DNA from: Candidatus Hydrogenedentota bacterium
GTDB taxonomy: Bacteria; Hydrogenedentota; Hydrogenedentia; Hydrogenedentales; SLHB01
Assembly (NCBI GenBank): GCA_007136375.1
Contig: SLHB01000085.1
Span: 1-12,532 of the forward strand
Length of the DNA: 12,532 bases
Direction: 5' to 3'
The notes below the pieces were generated by a model. The model was not told where the DNA came from, did not search any database, and saw nothing but the letters and a program-made list of their open reading frames with translations. The translations under genes were made by a program, and so were the position numbers. Shown here piece after piece: positions 8,201-12,532 of this stretch (its first letter is position 1; the number at the start of each line of letters is the position of its first letter).

Positions 8201-8373
8201 GGCGTGGCCCCTGGATACGGGATGACACAGATGACGAAGGGCAATTCCATGCCCGGCAGAAACTCCAGGGGAATACGCGACGCGGCGATGGCCCCCATGC
8301 ACAGCATGGTGACCGCGAGCATCGTCACGGTGATGGGCCGCCTAAGGGCGATCTGGGGCAGCGACAATTTCAT
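5218..8373 (-). CDS. RND efflux permease, HAE1/AcrB family (second permease of the operon)
   Basis: 1051 aa, the normal length for the family. It is an inner-membrane proton-driven exporter, normally working as a trimer with an adaptor and an outer-membrane channel. Layout: TM1 about 13-32, first periplasmic domain 33-330, TM2-TM6 335-487, cytoplasmic linker 488-540, TM7 about 541-558, second periplasmic domain 560-862, TM8-TM12 866-1024. TM4 carries GMLVDNSIVVMENIYR (Asp400, Asn401), so only one of the AcrB Asp407/Asp408 pair is kept. TM10 carries GIVVNNGIVIVDYIN (Asn937, Asn938) where AcrB has Lys940; this pattern is common in non-proteobacterial HAE1 proteins. The ATG was chosen because it overlaps the stop of the preceding permease as ATGA (8370-8373) and begins the expected MKLSLPQIALRRP terminus; the frame stays open upstream only inside the other gene. 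The substrate cannot be told; drug, detergent or lipid export are all possible. Confidence 0.92.
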   Translation of the reverse strand: MKLSLPQIALRRPITVTMLAVTMLCMGAIAASRIPLEFLPGMELPFVICVIPYPGATPEQVENEIAIPAEGAFRTLPGLQRIRTTSDTNGCTVHLDFDWDVNMGLATAETRDRMERLRLELPSGVDNIYLQRFSAQSMPVMLFALFSDEDREEFAHRIRTYIEPRLMRQEGVAEVAVFGGDERQVLVEFDQDALRSANLALYDVVSRLQNSSINVALGSLYEARSRYYVRALGEFSTPDELADLVIGPNNMRLRHVAEVGYGSRSEDEGEYTVDGMRGVFLFVRKESQANTVDTCEAVRTELEAILAEPEFQGTEKFIFFDQSEIILGALDGLFDAGRYGGALALGVLFIFLLRIRPTLVVALVIPASLLGGLVFMFFAGMSLNLVTMTSMIIAVGMLVDNSIVVMENIYRHRQLGHGPVESAHQGASEVGLAITTATCTTLVVFIPVLFMEAGQMSHYMQQFAGPVMVALVTSLVLALTVIPLAASRMRERRALPGYAAASRLLSGFTGARKQPRPGGYHPIQRLIAIYMGCLSLTLRWRMGAMLVVLAIATLTSAIPYQHVGVADSAPVSAREVNIRVTLDQNYDMDGAREVFERLEQAINAQREELGIKNVFLDYSRRGGQISVYLMQPDDYAPGERRKYSTEEVRDILWQRLPDKMPGVELRFSIPDMGEGEGRSVTVRMRGDDTRLLNEYAERFRDIMEGIPNLTEVETDTDRSRQEMQLRIDNRLAAEANVTPIMLAQTVDFALRGTRLPYLKQGGREIPVWAQFREEHRQTRANLDNVAILTPTGQFVTVNQIAEYQRAQSPRAIRRIDGKNVVSISGQVSGDNMLQIQRDIRQAADGFQMPQGYNTDLGDEFQEMQENIVNFINTLLLAIILIYIVMGALFESYILPLSILTSVPLAFIGVYWALYFTGTSWDIVAFIGVILMVGIVVNNGIVIVDYINQLRKQGFDRTTAILQAGRNRFRPVFMTAITTILGCVPLAIADSETGASFNSLGWALIGGLTTGTALTLFIVPLFYTFIDDIGGWLRNFFASVASLGGGASAGRA

Positions 8374-11300
8374 TCGGCGTCCCTGCCGGCGAAGAGGTAG
8401 TAGACCATGGGGATGATAAACAGGGTAAGCAACGTGGCCGTGAGGAGGCCCGCCATGACCGTGACCGCCATGGGCTGGCGCATCTCCGCGCCTTCGCCGC
8501 TCCACAGGGCCATGGGCGCGAGCCCGAGCACGGTGGTCAGCGTGGTCATGAGAATGGGGCGGAGCCGGACCCGGCCGGCTTGAACCACGGCGTCCGCCTT
8601 CGCCAGTCCGCGGGCGCGGAGTTGGTTGATGTAGTCCACCAACACAATGGCGTTATTCACCACGATGCCCGCCAGTATTATCCCGCCAATGAATACGACG
8701 ATGCTGAGATTGATGTCCATGAAGTTGAGGGCGTGAACCACGCCGATGAACGCCAGGGGCACGCTGAACATGACGAAGGCCGGATGCCACAACGACTCGA
8801 ACTGACAGGCCATGACGACGTAGACGAGAAAGATGGCCAGCAGCAAGGCGAACTGGAGGCTCTCGTAGGAGACTTGAAGCTCCTGATTCTGGCCGCCCAA
8901 GAGAAAGACATAGTCCCGGGGCCGCTCGACCTGGCTCACCCGGTTCATGAGATCCTGGGAGACGGACCCGAGATCGCGGCCCTCCACGTTGGCGGAAACC
9001 ACGGCGACCCGGCGTTGATCGATGCGGCGGATTTCGCTGGGGCCCTCGCGCACGGTGATCTCCGCCACGGCCGACAAGGGGAGGGGCGGGTGTCCGTCGC
9101 GTACGGACAAGGCGTGGAGATCCCGCACGCTTTGAAGTTCGTCCCGGGCGGTCCGCACCCGGAGATCCACGCGTTCCCCAGCCCGGTCGAAACGGGTGGG
9201 CACTTCGCCGAGTATCTCGTTCCGCAGCCGGTTGGCGACTTGTTCGGGCGCCAAGTCGTACGAGGCGAGGAGGCTTCGATCCAGATCCACGATGATCTCG
9301 GGGTACCCTTCCTGCATGCTCAACTCCAGATCGCGGAGTCCCGGCACGTCCGCCGCGGCGGCCAGGACGCGCCGGCCGATTTCCCGCAATTGGCGGGGAT
9401 CGTCGCCTCGGATCTGTAGCTCGATAGGCGTCCGGAAGCTGAATAGGGTCGGCAGCGTGAACGTGATATCGTCGCTGCTCACGTAGGCGATCTGTTGCCG
9501 GAGCCGCTCCATAATGGCGTCTTGATGGCGGGCCGCGTTGGCCGGGTCGCGGAGTTGAATGTTGAACTGGGCCAAGTTCTCGCCCCTTGCGCCGCCAGCC
9601 GTTTGGGGCTCCATGCCGACTTCCACGGTGACGGTCTCCACTTCGGGCATGGCGATGGCGAGCTGCTCGATGCGCTGGGCCCGCCGCTCCGTCTCTTCGA
9701 GGCGGACGCCCGGCGGCGCCTCCATGCGGATCCCGAACTCGCCCTGCTTAAGCGGCGGGATGAGTTCTTGCCCAAGGGAAGTGGCGATTGTCGCGGCGTG
9801 TACGGCCAATCCCAGGACGATGAGCAGGATAACCGGGCTGAAGCGGAGGGCGTGACGCAAGGCGACCGTATAGCCTTCCCGCAAGCTGTGGAAGGCCAGG
9901 TCGAAGAGCTTCAACGGAAGCCAAAGGAGCAGGCCGAGAAGCTTGGCCACGCTCCAGCCCGTGAGAGCGGCGGCGGCCGCCAAGGCGAACAGGACGGAGA
10001 CCGCAACCGCGATGAAGCCGGTCAGCATCACCTGCAACACGAACAAGAGGATCAGCACGGGCATGAGGGCCAAGGCGCCCGAGCGGCGAAAGGCAAAGGC
10101 CGCGCCGCCTTCGGCTGCGTCCCGGGATTTCCCTGTCAGCGTGCTCCAAGCGGGGCCAAAGGTGGCCGCGACGGTCTCTCGGAGCCATTGCGCGGCGTAA
10201 CCCGCGCCCAAGAACGGGATACGCGCGGCCGCCGACACCGGGTTCACGCCCTCTTCGCGCCGAGCCTCGCGATAGGCCCGGAGCGGCCACACGCCGCCGC
10301 CTTCCATCGTTGCGCTGAGCCGGCGCCGGGACGCGATCATGGGGATAAGCAGCAGCGCCACCAGGAGCGAGGCAATGAGGGAGAATGTGACGGTGAGGGC
10401 CTGGTCCCGGAACAGTTGTCCCGCGACGCCCTCCACGAAGGCGATGGGCAGGAAGACGGCGATGGTCGTGAGGGTCGACGCCGTCACCGCGCTCGACACC
10501 TCGCTGGCCCCCCGCTCGGCGGCGTCCAGCGTGCCGTCCCCTTCCTCCTTGCAACGGAAGATGCTTTCCAGGACGACGATGGAGTTGTCCACGAGCATGC
10601 CGACGCCCAGGGCCAAACCGCCGAGGGACATGATGTTCAACGAGATGTCCCGCATGAACATGGGGACGAAGGTGGCGATCACGGAGATGGGGATGGCGAC
10701 GCCGATAATGACGGTGGCGCGGAACTCGCGCAGGAAGAAGAACAGGACGATGAGGGCCATGACGCCGCCGGCGATGGCGGTCTGCTGGACCTCGCGGATG
10801 GAGCCCGTAATGAAACGGGATTGGTCGCTGATGATAGACACTTCCGCGTAATCGGGCAGCCGGCCCCGCAGCGTTTGCGCCAGTTCGCGCCGGCGTTGTT
10901 CGTCTTCGTCCAAGCCTTCCCGCGCCATTCGGAGCTGATTCATGGCCTGGCCCATGCGCTCAAGGAAACCTCGGGGCCGATCGAAGCCGAAAAGGTCCTT
11001 GAGAGTGTTGCACACCTGGACCGTGTTGGCGTCGCCTTCCTTGAAGATTTCGAGCTCAACCGCCTCTTGGCCGTTGAGGCGGACGATGGTGTCGCGGTCC
11101 TTCTCGCCCAGTTGAACGGTGGCCAGGTCTTGGAGTTGCAGCACCCGGGGGCCGGATGGATTGCCAGAGCCCGGAAGCGTGATCAGGCTTGACTGAATTT
11201 CGGCGATGGTTTGAAACTCGTTGAGCGTGCGGACGAGATATTCCGTCCGGCCTTCGCGGAGCCGGCCGCCGGAGAGGTTGATGTTTTGCTGGGACAGGCT

Positions 11301-12002
11301 GCTCGACAGGTCGTCCAGCGAGAGCCCCATGTTCTTCAGGCGCGACGCGTCGGCCAAGACCTGGACCTCTTCCTCGCGGCCGCCCTTGACGCGCACCTGG
11401 GCGATGCCCAGTTCCGCCTCCAGATCGCTCTTGATGTGGCGCTCCGCCGCTTCGCGGATGGCTGTCAGCTCGAGCCGGTGCTCCGCCGTCATGGGGCCTT
11501 CCATGGGCTGGCCCGCGATGGCGATGCGCATCACAGGGTCCAAGGAAGGATCGAAGCGGAGGATAACGGGGTTTTCCGTCACGCCCCGGGGCGGATCGAA
11601 GAGGTCGAGCTGATCACGGACATCCTGCTGGGCGGTGTTCATGTCCGTGCCCCACGTGAACTCCAACACGACTTCGGAAAGACCGGGGGAGGATACGCTC
11701 CGGACTTCCGACAAGCCGCTCACAATGCTGAGCATTTCTTCGAGGGGACGGGTGACAAGCTGCTCCACGTCCTCCGGCGCCGCCCCTTCGTATTCGGTGC
11801 GCACCGTGAGAGTCGGATAGGAGATGTCGGGCATCAGGTTGATGGGCAGCTCTTGATAGGATTTCCATCCGAACACCACGAGGGTCAAGAACAGCATCGC
11901 CGTGGTGACGGGCCGCCGGATGGGGAGGCGGTAGGTCTTTTCGCCGCCGGGCGCGGACGCCCCTGTTGGGGGAGAGGGTGTGGCTTGGTTCTGGGATTCC
12001 AT
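8370..12002 (-). CDS. Large RND efflux permease, HAE1/AcrB family, with extra membrane insert (first permease of the operon)
   Basis: 1210 aa, about 150 longer than usual. It has a 20-residue Pro/Ser-rich cytoplasmic head, TM1 about 30-50, periplasmic domain 51-404, TM2-TM6 about 406-557, a linker of about 160 residues (560-720), TM7 721-740, periplasmic domain 741-1045 and TM8-TM12 1048-1203. The linker is the oddity: its matching part in the other permease is about 53 residues, while here residues 642-704 add a strongly hydrophobic stretch. TM4 reads GMLVDNSIVVLES (Asp472, Asn473) and TM10 GIVVNNAIVLVDYIN (Asn1116, Asn1117), as in the partner protein. The ATG at 12002 was preferred over a TTG at 12041; neither has a good SD, so the start is uncertain by 13 residues. 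It follows the adaptor gene by 101 bp and overlaps the second permease by 4 nt, implying co-translation. A two-permease arrangement recalls MdtBC. Confidence 0.92.
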   Translation of the reverse strand: MESQNQATPSPPTGASAPGGEKTYRLPIRRPVTTAMLFLTLVVFGWKSYQELPINLMPDISYPTLTVRTEYEGAAPEDVEQLVTRPLEEMLSIVSGLSEVRSVSSPGLSEVVLEFTWGTDMNTAQQDVRDQLDLFDPPRGVTENPVILRFDPSLDPVMRIAIAGQPMEGPMTAEHRLELTAIREAAERHIKSDLEAELGIAQVRVKGGREEEVQVLADASRLKNMGLSLDDLSSSLSQQNINLSGGRLREGRTEYLVRTLNEFQTIAEIQSSLITLPGSGNPSGPRVLQLQDLATVQLGEKDRDTIVRLNGQEAVELEIFKEGDANTVQVCNTLKDLFGFDRPRGFLERMGQAMNQLRMAREGLDEDEQRRRELAQTLRGRLPDYAEVSIISDQSRFITGSIREVQQTAIAGGVMALIVLFFFLREFRATVIIGVAIPISVIATFVPMFMRDISLNIMSLGGLALGVGMLVDNSIVVLESIFRCKEEGDGTLDAAERGASEVSSAVTASTLTTIAVFLPIAFVEGVAGQLFRDQALTVTFSLIASLLVALLLIPMIASRRRLSATMEGGGVWPLRAYREARREEGVNPVSAAARIPFLGAGYAAQWLRETVAATFGPAWSTLTGKSRDAAEGGAAFAFRRSGALALMPVLILLFVLQVMLTGFIAVAVSVLFALAAAAALTGWSVAKLLGLLLWLPLKLFDLAFHSLREGYTVALRHALRFSPVILLIVLGLAVHAATIATSLGQELIPPLKQGEFGIRMEAPPGVRLEETERRAQRIEQLAIAMPEVETVTVEVGMEPQTAGGARGENLAQFNIQLRDPANAARHQDAIMERLRQQIAYVSSDDITFTLPTLFSFRTPIELQIRGDDPRQLREIGRRVLAAAADVPGLRDLELSMQEGYPEIIVDLDRSLLASYDLAPEQVANRLRNEILGEVPTRFDRAGERVDLRVRTARDELQSVRDLHALSVRDGHPPLPLSAVAEITVREGPSEIRRIDQRRVAVVSANVEGRDLGSVSQDLMNRVSQVERPRDYVFLLGGQNQELQVSYESLQFALLLAIFLVYVVMACQFESLWHPAFVMFSVPLAFIGVVHALNFMDINLSIVVFIGGIILAGIVVNNAIVLVDYINQLRARGLAKADAVVQAGRVRLRPILMTTLTTVLGLAPMALWSGEGAEMRQPMAVTVMAGLLTATLLTLFIIPMVYYLFAGRDAE

Positions 12003-12103
12003 AAGAAGCGGCGTGTCTTTCCAGTTAGCGCGCGCCCACAAGCCGCGCGAAGGTTGAGCGATGCATTAGCCTCGTGGCTTCGCGGACAGGCGGGACCCTA
12101 GTC

Positions 12104-12532
12104 CTAGCGGCTGCCGCCGTCGGCCCGCCGTTCCCGGGCCCGTTCCAAGGCCTCCTCGGGCGTCAGGTTGAGCTGGGCCCGGAGGGCTTCTTCCGCGTCG
12201 GTAATCCGGACCGTGGCGCCGTGGCGGAGATTGTGCTGGCCCATGACGACGACCAAGGCGTTGTCGTCGATTCCCGAGACAATCTCCGTGAAATAGCTGT
12301 CCTCGAGGCCTGTTTCGACTTCGATCCTATGGGCTTCCATGGGGCCATCGATTTCGGGCTCCGCGCCGGAGAAAACGGCGGCCTCCGCGTCTTCCTCCCA
12401 TTGAGCCGGCCGGACCACGTAGACGTAGCGCCGCGCCGTTTCTTCGAGAATGGCGTCCTTGGGAACGAGAAGGGCGTCCTCATGCGTGTCCATCACCAGG
12501 CTCACCCGGGCGAACGCGGCTTCGCGGAGCTC
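12104..12532 (-). CDS. RND periplasmic adaptor (membrane-fusion protein, HlyD/AcrA type), C-terminal part only
   Basis: The frame is open to the right edge and stops at TAG (12104-12106), giving the last 142 residues; the N-terminus, lipoyl and hairpin domains lie outside the window. FARVSLVMDTHEDALLVPKDAI is the typical end of the beta-barrel domain of AcrA-like adaptors (written here only as FARVSLV...LLVPKDAI for recognition). It is followed by a membrane-proximal domain (YVYVVRP, HRIEVETGLED, IVSGIDDNALVVVMGQHNLRHGATVRI). The last 30 or so residues are a charged helical tail (LTPEEALERARERR). Such adaptors sit in the periplasm, usually lipid- or TM-anchored, and bridge the permease and the outer-membrane channel. 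As first visible gene of the leftward operon it supports the pump assignment of both permeases. A GTG at 12505 is in frame but sits mid-domain and is not the start. Confidence 0.88.
   Translation of the reverse strand, partial: ELREAAFARVSLVMDTHEDALLVPKDAILEETARRYVYVVRPAQWEEDAEAAVFSGAEPEIDGPMEAHRIEVETGLEDSYFTEIVSGIDDNALVVVMGQHNLRHGATVRITDAEEALRAQLNLTPEEALERARERRADGGSR

Noticed and set aside
8374..8505. N-terminal extension of the shorter permease by 44 residues
   Set aside because: It lies wholly inside the 3' end of the preceding permease gene, is His/Arg/Gly-rich and precedes the family's standard start; the ATGA overlap gives a better start.
9495..11192. Long open frame (565 codons) on the plus strand opposite the 1210-aa permease, with similar ones at 6049-7272, 7408-8400, 8580-9419 and 11211-12101
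   Set aside because: All are antisense to convincing RND coding sequence and rich in His, Gly, Asp and Arg. They lack motifs and starts with ribosome binding sites, and arise from third-position GC bias.
12003..12103. Imperfect inverted repeat between the adaptor and first permease genes (CCGCGCGAAG near 12043 and CTTCGCGG near 12079)
   Set aside because: The arms pair only with a 2-nt bulge, and the loop is about 25 nt. There is no T-tract, so neither an attenuator nor a terminator can be supported.
1..12532. CRISPR array, tRNA or rRNA gene, insertion sequence, integrase, toxin-antitoxin pair or phage gene
   Set aside because: No repeat-spacer pattern, cloverleaf-like sequence, transposase or recombinase motifs, or terminal inverted repeats were found. 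The coding style is uniform across the window, giving no sign of a recent insertion.

Overview
The window is GC-rich chromosomal DNA from a Gram-negative bacterium. The best taxonomic hint is the protein at 299-2773. It combines a six-bladed-propeller-like 'membrane-bound dehydrogenase' region, HEAT-like repeats and a C-terminal CxxCH cytochrome c domain, an architecture typical of Planctomycetota, Verrucomicrobiota and neighbouring groups such as Hydrogenedentota. The two RND pumps show that there is an outer membrane. I cannot fix the genus or even the phylum from sequence alone.

Layout from left to right. (1) 1-209: the C-terminal end of an unrecognised, charged, probably helical protein. 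(2) 299-2773 (+): an exported PVC-type haem-binding protein with a strong Shine-Dalgarno sequence. (3) 2805-3665 (-): a YeeZ-like extended-SDR protein, convergent with the previous gene across 31 bp that hold a small hairpin. (4) 3666-4030: a 365-bp divergent intergenic region with two exact 28-bp direct repeats, a good sigma70-type promoter and a leader of roughly 160 nt in front of serC. (5) 4031-5125 (+): serC, phosphoserine aminotransferase, followed by a stem-loop that looks like its terminator. (6) 5218-12532 (-): a tripartite efflux operon read right to left. It holds the end of a membrane-fusion (adaptor) protein, a large 1210-aa RND permease and a second 1051-aa RND permease, the two permeases joined by a 4-nt ATGA overlap.

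How the genes work together. The adaptor and the two permeases form one functional unit, a proton-driven envelope exporter of the HAE1 type, possibly with mixed permease subunits as in MdtBC. No outer-membrane channel gene or regulator is visible; either could lie beyond the right edge. SerC is core serine (and pyridoxal phosphate) biosynthesis. The SDR gene and the haem protein have no evident functional link to the others.

I see no mobile element, CRISPR array, tRNA, rRNA, toxin-antitoxin pair or recognisable defence system. The features that go beyond routine annotation are the repeat pair and leader at 3707-4030 and the extra membrane segment in the 1210-aa permease. I do not think this window holds a wholly new system.
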